Shown here: piece after piece, positions 23,171-38,300 of the stretch
Numbering within the stretch: position 1 is the first letter of the stretch
How the letters are laid out: each line of letters starts with the position of its first letter
Assembly (NCBI GenBank): GCA_030562195.1
Contig: CM060199.1
Coordinates: forward strand, 10,002,338 to 10,066,337
Source of the DNA: Nipponacmea schrenckii
Taxonomy: Eukaryota; Mollusca; Gastropoda; Lottiidae
DNA: 64,000 nucleotides
Direction of reading: 5' to 3'
The notes under the pieces: generated by a model
Databases searched by the model: none
The model's input: the letters and a program-made list of their open reading frames with translations, nothing else
What the model was told of the DNA's origin: nothing
Translations under genes and position numbers: made by a program

Positions 23171-24074
23171 GCACGTTCAATGAATAGTTTCTGGTGGATT
23201 TTAGTAAACATTATTTTATGAAACGAAATGATACTCTCGATTTCGCCACTTTCGTAAAACACGATTTTTTTTATTTGTTCACAAGTAAAATAACTGACAC
23301 AGTATTCATCCATTCATCGATTATCAGAAAACTACTTTTTGTTACAAACTACTTGATGTCTGTTCGGAACACTTGTACGAAATCTACCTACAACTGAACA
23401 ATGCTAAAAAGAACCAAAATCGAACAGGAAAAAGTCTTGCAAAAAAATAATGAAGACGGACCACCCCATCAACCATACAGTGTACAATGAGGCAATTTTT
23501 TCATGAGTTCATATGAAATCCGACTCGGTAATCATATCGACTTCACAGACGTATTTGGTGGGAACATATCAGAACCCCATTTTCCCAAGGACTGAACATA
23601 ACGAAAAGCAACTGACCATCGTTGAGAAATTTTTTTTATTTGATATTACATTGAATCATGTCAATCAAATCACGACCTTTCATAGATAAAGTGATTGAGA
23701 AACAAGTCTATTTAATACTTAAATCAATAGGTATATAGATAATAGAGATAACAATTATAATATAGAGCTAATATACCCTATGATAGCCATACACATACAC
23801 ATTGTTTGTTGAACGATTGGCGACTTTATTGACCAGTTTGGCCGAATTGCGAATAGGCCATAGAGTGGTAGAATCAACCGGCTGGGCCGAAATTACTGAC
23901 AATGTAGATTTCCCGAATTGACCAGCAAGAATAGCTAGTCTGGACATCCCATCTCCTCTTGAAAAATTAACATCCAGTTAAACTCACACTTTACAGGCAC
24001 TGGCTATGATGATGTATGTCTAACTGGTCGTCCTTTGGCTAGACTTAGACAAGGGCGAAAATAATCCTAGACTA

Positions 24075-24224
24075 GTGGTCATTGATTTCGTGGGATGCCC
24101 AGGCCCAAATCTTCTTCTGTCTAAACAGCCTTGAATTACTACATAAACAATTGGCAATTGGGACTTGATTTAAAAACATGTCGGACATTTGTGGTCAGTC
24201 AAGTTCATTTCGTGGGATGCCCAG
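24075..24224. repeat. Direct repeat with 18-bp identical core
   Basis: ATTTCGTGGGATGCCCAG occurs at 24085-24102 and again at 24207-24224, each preceded within 20 bp by GTGGTCA. The spacing is 122 bp. May be a decayed tandem duplication; I do not recognise an element. Confidence 0.65.
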
Positions 24225-24246
24225 TCCAATCAAAGGACATACAGGT

Positions 24247-24374
24247 TATATATATATACAAGATGAACGTCAGGTAGAGATCTGTTACAATTATAATCAA
24301 AACTATACGTGACAATATGTATATCTAACTACACTGCTACTTTCCCATGTATAAGTGCATGAATATATATATAT
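24247..24374. repeat. Two short (TA)n microsatellites
   Basis: (TA)6 at 24247-24258 and (AT)6 at 24363-24374. Confidence 0.8.
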
Positions 24375-27300
24375 GAATTAAAGATAGCCTGTAGCCCGAA
24401 CAATATCACGAACGATTAACGACAGATTAAATATTTGTTATGATCAAAATCCAGAGTAACCACACCTTTTACACAGGCTACAATTCATAGTTCAATATTG
24501 CCCTCCGGCTCTACTCCAAATATAAAATATACACACTCTTTAACATCAAAAACATTTCTCTAAATCAAATAAAAGTCGAGAATACAGGTAGAAAAAGGCT
24601 ACTTAATAAAAGCAAACAGTTGTAACTGATAGCATTTGAATATTATCATTATTACTATTGACTTTTACAAGAGTATATATTGCTTTAAATGGACAATATA
24701 CTATGAGAGCAACCAACTCTAAAGGACCAGTTACACTTAAAGCAACACAATTTTCCATAGATGCACATTAGAAAGAAAATTTCCCTAAAGTTTGGGTTAT
24801 AGGACGACCCCATAAATGCTGTGCTGGTAACAGAATCAAAAATTCAACCTTAAAAATCTCCAAACTATATTAAAGAATTCCAACTAAGAAATAGAATGTA
24901 TGTCTGTATGTAAATTACATAACTATTACAGTAAACCAGGAGACATTATTTAGTTACCCAATATGCTTGTTAGTACATCACATTATGTCGCTTATGTAGA
25001 CACCCCTTTACTGATAAAACAAATATAATATATTGACTTTCACTTATATACAATATCATGACACATACTGCATGAAAAAAATTGCTATAACTTCCGTGCT
25101 AAATGCATTTACCTGTATTCTGCATTACTGAGTATTGTATCAATTGTAAATGAGCAATTTTCCACATGCTGCATTTGGCTATAAAATAAGTTATATGTAT
25201 TTTAATTTCAATACATTATATACAGCTTAATGACGCATCATTTATCATGAAATTCAATTAAAATGCATATGACAGCTGATTTTTATGCTGGGTTCCATTG
25301 ACATTTCAAGCAGGACTGTGGATTTGTCGATAAGTGGAATGGACCGAGACATGAATATGACGATCTTAAACGCTTTGGTGTTGCATTTCCAATACTTTCG
25401 TGCATTACAGTGTAGATGACAAATATTTTTGGAAGCCCACCGTAAAAAGGATCTTCGAATCTTCCTTGGAAATGTCCTCCAGCTTTTGTCAGTGACCAAA
25501 CACTACAGAGCTGTCTGGGCAATGAAGTTGTTATCTATATTAAGACGAGCCCCAGACAGTCGAATTCCTCAAATTCATCTGACAAAGTAGGCAAATTTAC
25601 GATTTTTTAATCTGTGTCGAATCAAACATTGCTAATTAAGTTGACAGAATCAAAGGTAAATAGATAGACAGGTACAGGTATCATAAATTATGCTAATAAG
25701 CATACAATTATGCAAATTAGGCCATTAATATTCACAAACTCATCTCAACATCATTATCTTCCTACATAACACTTTAACCATGAAATTCTTCAAACTTTTG
25801 AACTGTTATTTATTAAGACGAAACATGATCTGGAATATATGTCTCTTAGTTATTATTTTTCACGTAGGCACAATAAAATATAAAAAAAATGTCAATGTGA
25901 AAAGGCATCATGTAAGTTATCGATCTTTATGGTAATATTTTGTTAATACATGTAATGCTTTAACATTCACGTCTCAATTAACGCGTTTTTGATTAATTAT
26001 GGGAGAACCAAACACTGGATCTTGTTTCTGAAAAGTGTCATGTATAGTTGTAATCGAGCTCTACTTTAAAAATTAAAACGAAAATGATCTTTATCTTAAG
26101 GTATAGTATTGCAGACGGGATGTGCTCACAATATCGGATGTGTTTGTACCTCAGGTATATTACCTAGTTTCCCATAATAGCCAGTAGATAAATCTTAAGA
26201 TTATTTGAAAATCTAGGTGTGATTCCAATCAAATTTTCCCATCGGAACACAAACCTATCAAAATGTAACTGTTATTAGGACACAACTACACTATAGTGAT
26301 ATCTGACATAATTATAGCCAAGGTTAACAGCAACTCATAACCACAAAGGTATCCGATTTTTTTTTCAAAATTTCATTTACTTGAATGTTACACCCTTGTA
26401 TGAGATTTTCTTACAATTTTTCATTTGATATTTCACTTTCACAAGATTAATCACGAAACTCCCCCGCCTTAACTTGCCTGGGAAAATTCTGATTTTAATT
26501 TTCCATGGTTTAAAAAAATTAAACATCAGTTTTGTTCAGATTTGATCATCAAGTGATAGTGAATAATTCAAATAGCTATGACCTGAACTGGTTAATCGAG
26601 GGAATTGTTGACATGGGTGGGCTGAAGTCAGACTAAAGGTAGTCTGGGAATTAAACTGAGAAATGTTTCTAAATCAATTATATATACAGTCTATTAATTG
26701 AGCGTGTTTGCTCGCACATCTATCCCAGAATTCTAAATTTGATTGTCACTTCCTACTATAAAATACCTGAATTACGTCAAAATGTACTCTCTTAACTAGT
26801 CAAATCATGTTAGTTGTTTGGATTGGAGTTTTTTTTTTAGATTTGTGACCAATTAAACTGCTTGTTTTGTAAACACGTCATTAAAGACATGCGCAAACAT
26901 ATGAGCTGCACGTGAAAACAGCACGATTGGGGTATCGTAGTAGTCCAAATCAAAAATTTCCTTATTGATACACCTTTCGTTTCCTGGTCAAAAATTGCAC
27001 AAATATTTTTATGTTCCTATATATGAATAAAATAGTCGATACAGAAATAAGTTAAAATCGAGGACTGTGGCAAATGAAGTAGCCTAGATGATGACAATAC
27101 CACACATGCATTCTCGTGGAATAGAAGTGAATATAATACTACAAAGGGCTTGAAACCAATAAAATAAAGCGCATTATAGCATCATTGTGCAGCACAGACG
27201 AAAATTTCGCGAGAAGTAAAAAAGAGAAGAAAGCGAGGTTTGTTGTTGATCATCTTGAAGAATGACAAATTTATTCTATCAGTTAGTATGACCAGGCTAG

Positions 27301-27810
27301 GAATTGAGAAGAGAAACAATGATGTGTGTATTTGATGGAGACTACAAATATTAGTCGTCCAGGTTGAGCTGTCTCTGAATTTATGGTCTCATTGCTATGT
27401 TTTTGCCATATTTTGGTGGCAATTTTCAATTTGCGTTATACGATGGCAAATTTTGTTGTTCAAAACCGTGCCCTTGATTCAATTAGAGTATGATTCCAAA
27501 AGAATGTACAGAGGACTAAAAGGGATACGTTATCAAGAGAACAGTCGATAAAGATTGAAAAACAAACATTTGGTCAAGCAAATTACTGCTCACTCGACAC
27601 CAGTGTGACCAGTTAGCTTTGCCCAAAGAACAACGAAAATAGTAAAATGGCTCATGACCACCAAAGTAAAAGTTCATAAAACCTATTAAAAGTAACAAAC
27701 TAGACGATGTAGTATGTAGTTTATTTACCAGTAGATTGACTATGATGGTGGCGAAGACTAAAAATAAAACAACAACAGATCAACTCCCGCCAAAAGTCAA
27801 CACTGGACAT

Positions 27811-27822
27811 AAGATGGCGGCC
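27811..27822 (+). promoter_or_regulatory. YY1/Pho-type site
   Basis: AAGATGGCGGCC matches the long YY1 consensus. In animals this word often marks transcription starts; in flies the related Pho site marks Polycomb response elements. CCCGCCAAA lies 25 bp upstream. No transcript structure around it was recognised. Confidence 0.35.
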
Positions 27823-30800
27823 ATGTTGTTTCAGGCGACCATGTTGATTTTAGGTAACAAGGTCCACGGGCCATTAACACACAAATGTAACGAGTAAAGC
27901 ATACAAATAGTATTGACTATTTTGTTTAAATGGGTTTGATCATTGTATAGTTTTAGGATACTACTTTGGCACATAAAGGCCCTACTTTTCATTGTCAAGT
28001 TTCAAGATAAAATCTAGATAGGCACATTGAGTCCTTGTTAACTCTTTGTGCCAGATGCCAGCATTCTACCTAACTAACTTAGCTTGCTCTGATGCAAAAG
28101 AGATGAAATATGAAGCATTTAGGCTTAGTTTGAAAAGGAATCAAACTTTGCTTGAATGGTCGAAACATTTTCAGTTTTAAGATGGTGAGTTTGGAGTTCA
28201 ACCTTGTCAATTATGATAAAGGGAACAAGAAACAAAACTTGTACTTTCGTAACATTTCACACAGTAATCAAACTGACAAGATCTAATAGAGAATTTCACA
28301 ATAACTTGTAAAGCATCTTACAGTAGGCAGATGACATAATCTTAACTTCGCCCATTGACCTTAAAGTCTTCTTCTACATTTGTAAAGACTTTATCTAACA
28401 ACAAAACATGTTGGTTGTGTAGTCAATTCCCTTTGATATGTCTTCAAGACATGTTGTGAAACATGGCCAAAAGAAAGCAAGTTCGACCACTTTCATAATT
28501 GTAACAAGAACGACAACTCTTTCAATTAAATATCATAATAGATTGACAGACGATACACTAAACATGGTTTTCACATGATTCAGTTCTGGGAGTAGTATAT
28601 GTAAACTTTGGCTATTTTTAAAAACATACTTTTCTTAATCCAAGAGATTAATTCATTTGAATTTTATTTATTAATGAAAACCCTAGATACATAACGTAAA
28701 AACTTAATGACTGAAGTTTAAAGGCGTTTAACAAATGAGTTATTTGTAGAATTGAAACTATGTAATTATATTTTTTCACCAAAGGGCAACAGCATGATAT
28801 AATGTGTTTTGTAGCGTTTATATTATTCGAAAGCATAAGGCTTGAAACACAAAAAACCAAATATGTGCAGTTATGCTTTGAAGCGTTTTTACAAATAATT
28901 CCGATCAAACAGAGGTTTTTCAGCTGAAAAAACCTACGCATTTTATATTTCATGCATTTTTGCATGAAAATTATGTTAAAATGACAAATATTAACCTGCA
29001 TTTAAATGGTGTCTACATCGACATACCTCGCTTCAGTGTTTTCACCAACGTTTTGTCTGCCCTTTAGTTACCTATTGATAAGACTGAATGTAACATCAGA
29101 ACGCTACGGAACAGGGCAGTTTATAATTCCAGACACTAAATTAAACGGTTGTCTCCCCATTATAATTCGTCTTTTATCTTTGAAGGTTTATATTTATTTA
29201 ATACGATTTAAAAAATATTAATTGGACTGATTTAAGAGCTTGAAATGGCACGAGGTCTAGAGATGCTTGTTTAAGCTTGGTGATAAATATTCCAGGAAAC
29301 GACACGTGGTATATATCAGTATATTGTTCACATCTGGTGGTCACTTCGGCCTCCAGTTATATTTAATTTGGAATAATTAAATGTTTAAAAGAACCTGGGT
29401 CATATTACCAGAGCTGGAGGGGGTCAGGATTCGACTTCCCGCCTTCCGAATAAATATATTGACAATTAACGTGTGGTACTAAGAACACAACGCGTGGATA
29501 CCCTAAGATTTACACCGAAAATGACGATATGAAAGGAAACGAACAATTTCTGGTAATAATTTGGTCAAATTTGTCCGTTTATAAAGATAAACAGAAGCAC
29601 GTGTCGTTTCCTCTATGACCAATTAATTAGCAGAGAAGGATGACCAATGACCACTGGCTATCTTTAAATCAAATGCTAGTATATTTATATCACTTCAATT
29701 ACTTACACATTTTATTTAAAAATAAACAATTTAAATATTTTCTTTTTCGTTTTCAATTACGATTGCGTCATATTTTCAGGGTAAATCCTTTCAGGTAGCA
29801 TCATTAGCATAGTCTTATAGTACCACGTCGAAGCAAGACTCTCTTTATTAGTATGAATGGTGACGCAAAGAAACACTATACATTTCCCCAAAATATATTT
29901 TGCAGACTGGTTGTCTGATTGGGAACATTACGGAAGGTTAAAACCCAATTCTCAAGATGAAAAACAATAATTGGACTATTTGTATCTAATTTTATTTATA
30001 TTTCCACCAAAAATGATCCGGGGTTTGCCCAAAACTGTTAAGACCAAAAATACAGATGTGCTTCGATAAACACAAGCCTGCAACATTATGTATAATTTTA
30101 GAGGTAATAACCTGTCGAAGTTTATAATAACCGTTAAAGGATTTTGAAAGTCTTCCTTGCAATATTTTCTATTTTTAAAGTAGTAGCATCCAAAGCACGG
30201 ATTTACATTTTAACATAAACTTTAAAACTTCATGTTGCATTGAAAAAAGGGTTTTAGGTTGAGCAACGCTTCTTTCGAAGGGCGGAAAGCATTGGTCAAC
30301 TCAGAAAATAAGAACTGTATGTATATAATTTAAGATGGATAACCACAAACTTCAAAAGATAGCGAAACAGGCTGCTGGCAATTACATACTCTGAACATAA
30401 TACAGTATCAGAATTTATAGCTGTTAAAAGTCCAATGAATCTTGGAAGTAGTGTAAAAGACCAACAAAGGTACGCCATTTTCATGTTTAATTAAAAAAAT
30501 ACAAATTCTTGTTGTATCATGACAAATGAGTAATAACAGTAACACCATATTTTGGATTTTTAACATTTTCTATATATAAGTACCCTAAACAACAAATAAA
30601 ACAAGCAGCAACTACTATTGTTGAAAACACGTGATATATATTAAAATATACTAGTTTTTCTAATTGCAGCTGGTTGACAAACCACTCATATCTCATAACT
30701 GAAGACCCGAGTCAACCTATCAACTGTTTTACATATCTTTATTTCTACAGGTGAAAAAAAGATTAGAGAAAATCTTTTTACCGAGCTAAAAATGGCGGAT

Positions 30801-33800
30801 TTGAGTCACCCTTCAAATAATTTTTGATCAAGTAGATGTCGCTAGTGTTTACCATCATCAACTTTGACCCGAAACTTCTAAAGGACACATTCATCTCTGT
30901 CGAATATTACAAGAACGAAGTTGGTTGTCTAGGAAAAATAACACGTTTCTCTCCTAGAGATAGTTAATCCATTATTTTCATGACGAATTAGAGTTAAGAC
31001 CGCCATCAGCCTTAAACAAGCAGACGTCTTTTGTATATCGCGGGGTTAAGAATCTTGACGTGTTCGTTATAATGTAAGAATGCAGCTTAGATCACGGGTT
31101 CGAGGATGAGTCTTTGCTTGTCCATTGTTGGCCATTACTCACTGGTAGATCCAAGGTGTGGTTGAGCGTTGTGACTTTGGAAATTCGTTTAGCGGTCTCT
31201 ATGTTCTAGCCTACGAAATCTTATTTTAATGACGTCGATACCATTTTGCTGATCTGAATTTCCCATGCACGCAGTGGGTTTTGTAAATATGATTACTTTT
31301 GAATATTTTGACTTACACACATAGTATGACCAAAGAAAGCCAAGTTGCTCAAAAGTTGCAAGTATTCAATAAGGACTAGTAGAACATGGCCGTATGCATT
31401 AGCCCATATGGTACAGAAGAGTAGGGTGTAAAACTACATTAATTTCATCTTCATTTAAACATGAACATTTGAGTATATTTCTAAAATATGTCATTAATCT
31501 ATATATCTATGTTATCTGAATTTGTTCAAATAATGACTGGCCTGTTTTTGTCTGTGCACAAGTTCAAGAACCCCACGGACGGTTTCGTGGCTAAACGCAC
31601 TTCAAATAACCCAATCGCAAGCTACGACAGTTCTTGAACACTGTTATATTGTAACATGGAAGACAGAAAACAAACAAAAGAAAGAAATAAAACAAAGTGG
31701 AATTCTAACTATCAGCTTGTTGTGTATGGAAGTTAACTAAACCTATCATGTTGGACAAATACTCCCATATTATTTCTTCAATTGTTCTTTCGTTGAATCA
31801 ACAAAAACGCCGTAGAGGAGATGAATTTTGTCTTCGTCGTTTGCTTTCCCTCACATAAAACTAGCCGAAGAATGCTTGCCATGTATCAAAACCAAAACCA
31901 ACTCAACTTTAGGCGATTCGTTCTGTATCATCGCCGTCTTTGATTGAGAGGTAGAAGTGAAGTGAGCAAACTTTAGTGTTGGTGAATACAATATTCCCTT
32001 TATTCTCTGGGTTACAGTAAATATGTCAAGAGTTCTCTCTACACAGCGTTTTATAAGATACAAGACAAGAGAAACAAATACGGGACCCTTTTTTCGATAT
32101 ACAACACAAAATACAACACAATAACAATTGTGACTGGTTGTTGTCTAAACGACGCAATCGAATATAGACATGCTCTTCCAGTGTTTACTGCACAATTACA
32201 TCACCCAAAGACAAGAAAACATTATATTGTTTATTTATGTGTTTTCTATTTGGTTGTTTGTTTACTTTTAAGTGTCATTAAGAACATTATGTTATGACAC
32301 AATCTTGTAAGTGTATATGTAAATACAAGGTGGCAAATGTCATGGAAAATGACAATACGAGCAGATAAAGAGTATTAGGGCACGAGAAAGTAATCTACAG
32401 TTTTTACTGAGTTTTGAAAAAATCATTTTCTATCAACAAAACTATCTGCATTGGATAACCGAATAAAAAAGCATCTAAGTCAACCGGAAGTAAAATATGG
32501 CGCCAAAACGGCCATTGCTAATATTCTTAATTACTGATTTTCTTACAAAGGATGGTCTGTTAGGATTTTATAGAAACCCACACAAAAGCATTTGCTCTAA
32601 TGCTTTTTCTGAGGTAACATATTATACACGTAATCACGTAATACTAAAGTGAACTGTCTTCCTGTTGACGAACGAGCAACCACATATTGCCGAAAGAAAC
32701 CTCAACAGAACCCATACGAAAGGTTTACAAACCAAATAAAAGAACAATCTGGTGAATCAATGTTACAATGCACTAATGATTCCAAACTGTAATGTTATCA
32801 CAGCCTAAAGTCCACGTGTTCAAATCAGTTTGGAACATTTTGTAAAAGGAAAACACGTGCAAGTTTGTATAAGACGCCGATGTTAGAAAAGATACTTTGT
32901 TACAATAAACATATAATTTACAGTTTCTATGATCAATTTAACATTAACACAAACATGCACCGTGCCCGTCTTCCTTCCGATATCTTTGTACTGTACGGTG
33001 AATTCCTGCTTTTGTCTTTGACTTGTTGAACTTAGATCAAGCTGGTGCCGAGTCATTAACATGCTCTTTTAAACCCGATTTTGCCTTCAAACGCAGCTAA
33101 ACATTTAGACAGCTGTACGATTAGGCCACTTGGGTCTGCATCATTAAAGGCAATATTGAACTTATCGTCCGTTCACACGGCATTATACTTTTGGAGCATT
33201 CCCGTTATACAGAAATTGCCAGAATATTGAGTAATATAAAAAAAAGAGTTCCTTCATCAACTCAAATCGTGGAGAGAACACGTTAAAAAAGAATGTCATA
33301 TGTTCGTCATTTATTATACCGTCATCTTCGGATGGGCCACTGCTTTAAAATTCCACCCAAGCCATATATTCGTATTTTACACTTAAACATCATCAAAATG
33401 TCTTATTTGGTTATGGAGGGTAATTGCCACAGGGTTAGAAAAATAAAACGATTATTACTATTGTCTACGTTACGTCTGATCGTCTGATTTTATCCTAAAG
33501 GCTTACATCTTTACTGATAACATCTTCAACTATTTTAATCCAGTTCAACTTTATTTCACACCCTTTCGTTAAAGAATCTTGTCTTTCAGATGACCAATAA
33601 CCTATGTCAATTGAAGGGGAAATAATTTATCATCTGTATTAAGTTATAATTTTTCAAAAACAGTCCCATTCAATAATGTTTTAATATAGTATTCAATTTC
33701 AACTCAGTTTTAAGACTATACTATAGATATTTTAGAAATATTTAAACTGAATCGGTGTATACGAATACTTTATTTTCATAAAAATTCTAGAATATCCAAT

Positions 33801-35333
33801 TTTTGCTTTTTTACACCGTAGATTAAATATTGATATTAATGATGAATAGATATTTATCATATTTGGAGTTAAACATTGAAATCTGGTATAAATTTAATTT
33901 AAATTGCACTTTCAGCTCAAATAAATAATAATTAAATTATTCCGAACATTTTTTTCAAATTTTCAGATTTTTTTCGTAGAAAAAAAGAGCCAAAAGGTGC
34001 ATCTTTAGCTTTGTGCTTCATACATAAGGAAAGTTGCGGTCTTACCTTCGAAAGAATTAAAATAATCCAAACTGAAGAAAAGAAATTAACTCTTCTGTAT
34101 CCCCTGAAAAAAAGGAAGTTAGTTTTTTAAAAACTTTTTTGCAAAAAGTCATAATTTATGATGACTCGTTATAACATTTAAATGTTCATATTTAAAAATT
34201 GTCATTTTTTTGTTTTAATTTTATGTTTGAAGTCGTCATAATGCTGGCGTACCAACCAGTACAAGATTGTACTGCTTTTAACTTATTGCAACGTATAATG
34301 CTTATAATGAACATTTCGTACTAAAAGGTCTTTTATAAAAAAATTCGGGTTATAACGATCACGAAAAGAATTTTTATGAGTAAATTCCTTTCACAATGTA
34401 CATATATATTTAGATAAATCGATCTAGTAATGATTACTCTCATTAAGGAAATTATTGTTTTGTCATTTATAGAGATTGATAATGAACATGGCGATAAAAC
34501 GACTCCTTGTCAGACACCAACATACATCATTTTTATTTTGACAATTGTATGCCTTTTTATTGGAATAATTGCCTCAAATAATATTTGTTGATTGGAATCA
34601 CTATAATAAATAACATAACAAGAGCTGCAATTTAGCTGAATATGCGAGCTTCGATCAAAGATTCATCACGGCTGTCATAGAAATGACGTTAAATATTGAA
34701 TCGTATTGCTCAGAAATTTAATAATAATTGTTGAACCGCACGACATATTACAGTGTTTCGGTTTATCTTATTTTAAGCATTGTTGAGCACAGCACTTGTT
34801 CACTATTTAAGAGTATGCATATTTCTCCGCGGCGCTTAAAAAGAAGGTATTTAACCAAGCGAAAGCGGTGTACGGACAAAATTACACACACACTGCTTAA
34901 AACTCACTGGTTTTCATGACCAGTTACAATAGTAGTAAAACTTTTAAATACACCTAAACATTTATAAGCCTTGTAAGCATGCCCTTTGAACACTTAAGAA
35001 AAAAGAATGAAATGAATGGAGTTTTACGACGAACTCTTCTGCACCTAATGGTCCAATTAAGTAACGCCATGCAGTGTGCAATGAGTGAAAAGTTGACAGC
35101 GCCCTTAGCGTACTCAATTTCCAACTGGGAGGGATCTTGAAGACTTTCTGAAGCTTTTCTATGTTTTGATTAAGAAAATCAAATTATTTGTATATAATAC
35201 AGACTAAATCCATATTGCTAAAAACGACTTTAAATTACAACAAGTACGTGTCTATAATAAACACATATTAATAGCAAAAAGACTGTGGTTTTATTTGAAC
35301 AAAAGAAATTAGTAACCAATTGAAGTATAAACT

Positions 35334-35370
35334 ATATTATAAATATATATATAATATGAATATATATTAT
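35334..35370. repeat. AT-rich simple sequence
   Basis: Runs of TATATATA and ATAATATGAATATATATTAT without other content. Confidence 0.7.
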
Positions 35371-38300
35371 GATATTAAAGTCGAAAAACAATTGAAGCAG
35401 AACACACAATAGATAACAATAAATCATACTGAAATTATTACCTTAATCTAATGTAGTCCTTTACCAAATACATAGCAATCCACTGATAACAGATAACTCA
35501 AATGATAAAATTAGTCACAATGTAAATGAGAATATGCATTAACACTAATCTAGACTCGGTGTTAATCGCTTTGTCTATAGACACTGGACCCTCGTGTATT
35601 TAATAATATATTAAAAAGATTCGACTGGGCCGATAACTCGTTCTACGTCATCTCATCTACACCCCGTTTTGTCTCTAATCAAAATCCACAATATTCACGT
35701 TCTACTATACATGTTTCATTTGATGATCAACAAACTAATATCGTCTGGTACAGCTCCAATCATCTTCGTCGTCACGATCCTACTCGGTCATCGTCACAAA
35801 CTAAATATTCAACCAATACCATAATCGCGACACGTGACCAAGCTCGTCACGTTCAAACTAAGCGCGCCTGATTAATACGATAATGTTTGGAATCGGAATT
35901 GCGACCTGCAGCCTCCAATTACAACTCGATGTTCCCACGCTTGTTACAAACGTCGCCCCACTCGTAAGAATCCCACACAACACAAAGGAGCATATAGAAA
36001 TAGAAGAGCTAGCTACTTCTATGTTTATTTGGTCGGTTCAAGAACAGCAGTATTTCTCGCAAACTATCACCAAATTTTTATATTGACGCCATTTCCTAGA
36101 GAGAAATGAATTCTATTATCATAAGAGAATAAAAAATGGGAAATGAAAACAAGAATTATTTGTTTTAAGAAAGTGACAAATTATACAGTTAATATTTAAG
36201 GATTCGTAATCGTCTATCTCGTATAAAAAACCGTGACCTTGTTCTTCCTTTTTGATATGCAAAATATTTGATTCTAATATTAATTTATGATCTTGGAATT
36301 TTATCATTTTCGCAATTGTGGATGATGTATCCTACTTTAGCGTAATAACCAACGTAGCCTTTCTAAATTTTAAAAATAACTTAATTTGAATATCGCATCA
36401 AGTTTAGATATTTTATTTACTATCTTGATTCCATGTTCATTTATTTTTGTATATTTTATAAATTATAAATCTGTTTCCTCCAATCTAATCTTGTTTGCAA
36501 CACCCTGTCTGGCCAATCATACATCATAACATGCTGTGGCAGGTAGTCGATTCCAACTACAAGTACTACCATAACCAAAAGCAACCCAGTGTGCTGTATC
36601 AGCTTCTGCTGGAAAATTACGTTAAATGGTTGTGAAGTAGTAACAACCTAGTCTTCTATATCGTCTTCTGCTGAAAGCACATATAAAATTTCCAACTTCC
36701 AACCAACTAATCTTATGTAGGATATCTCCGACACATTCTCCGTACCAAGTCCATTTGCTTAAGTATAAGTAACACGTCAATTTTCTACTGGTTTGATATT
36801 CTAGTACCTTATCTTATACAGAAAACGAACAGAATTTATTCTTGTTAATATACCTTAACAGTAAATTATTCTTCATAAACTAAACATAGGTGCTTTAGAC
36901 ATGTCAAGGAAGGTTATGGTAACCTTTTGGCAAATTATTTTGCACTTATTTGGTTGGTATTTCCAGATTAATAAAATGAAAATGGAAATATCTATTTTAA
37001 GAATTCCTTCAGGCCAGTTTATTATTCATTTCTTAGAAAATCATTCATTGTTATTTCCTGTCCTTTGTCTTATTGTAGACAAGATTATAAACTTAAAAGT
37101 TGTTTTCGAAGAGAGAAAAAAAGGTTTGAAACTTGAGTTCTTGCTTAATAATGCCAAGGCGTTGGGTCGATGACTGAAAGAGCATGTCTGCTGATTAATA
37201 TGCCGCCCATTTTCGAGTTCGCTCAAAAAGATATAAAAAAAAACCTCATATCTCAAGACCAATTGTTCTTCTTGTGATGAATTTTAAAACATCACAATTT
37301 TTAAATCATCTCAGTAAGTATGTGTAGGCTATTGGCACCTGCAAAGCACCTCAATTGCAATTAATGACCCCAAAAATCTGGACATCGTTTTGATTCTAGC
37401 TTCCAACTCGTGCTATTGAACAACAAACTAACGTTACACGTAGCGTAATGTAGATATGCGATACGGCCCTGAAGGAAGTGTAAAATGACACTAGATTATA
37501 CTAGTACTTGGCAGAAGTAAAACAAAAATCTGTTAATACTATCACTAGACGAGTCAATATTTCCTACTGAAAATTATCATATATCACGACAATATCACAA
37601 TTTATCACGAAATACTTGTAGGACCAAGTTTTGAGTGTTCTTGGATCTCCTTTCTGGACGTTTAGTATTCAACAAACATTGATTCGTGTGACTTCGCCAT
37701 CCACTGCACACAAACTTTTTGTTGAGGAAGTCAAATTGGATAGGATTAAATCTCGAAAAGAATCGAACCACCCCTGTTCAAAATGAAAAAGGCAACAGTT
37801 TCGGTTTTTATTTAGGTATCCCCTTTTCCCTGTATCATTGTTTAGAATATAGTGCATTTATATCTGAAAAGTCAGCGATATTATAAGTTCATTCACAGCT
37901 TATATCGTCAGCTGACTTTTCACGAGGCCGGAAATCTCTGTAACCCATGTCCGTATCTTTGACTTGATTTTTCTGTACTTTGTATCTAAGAGTATCTGCA
38001 TTTGGCTTATTTCGTGATCACATTACCCGTACTGATTCTTTTTAAACAGCCTTAATATAAGTGACAGTCAGCGATTATAGACTTTGGAATTGAATATGGA
38101 TTTTTACTTCCTAATTATTTAGCTATGCTTACTATGTGAGTGAATACCAAATGCACATTAAGGACAATTCATATTTGCAATTTTTTTATTGCTAAATTGC
38201 CACAATCTATTAGCGATAATACACAATAACCAAATAGATAATTATCTCTGGTTAATTTGTATTTCCCTGTTCTGATTAATTAAAAATTTCACCTTTGCTA

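Larger units (their letters stand above)
23171..34999. other. Upstream non-coding desert, middle part
   Basis: About 12 kb without a supportable gene, RNA or mobile element on either strand. All open frames are short, overlapping and without family features. Isolated regulatory words occur, such as AAGATGGCGGCC at 27811 and an ETS word CCGGAAGT at 32484 next to GCGCCAAA at 32500. CpG is present at ordinary density by eye. Confidence 0.5.

Noticed and set aside
29415..29445. tRNA-like GGATTCGACTTCC word
   Set aside because: No matching T-arm, anticodon arm or A-box upstream.
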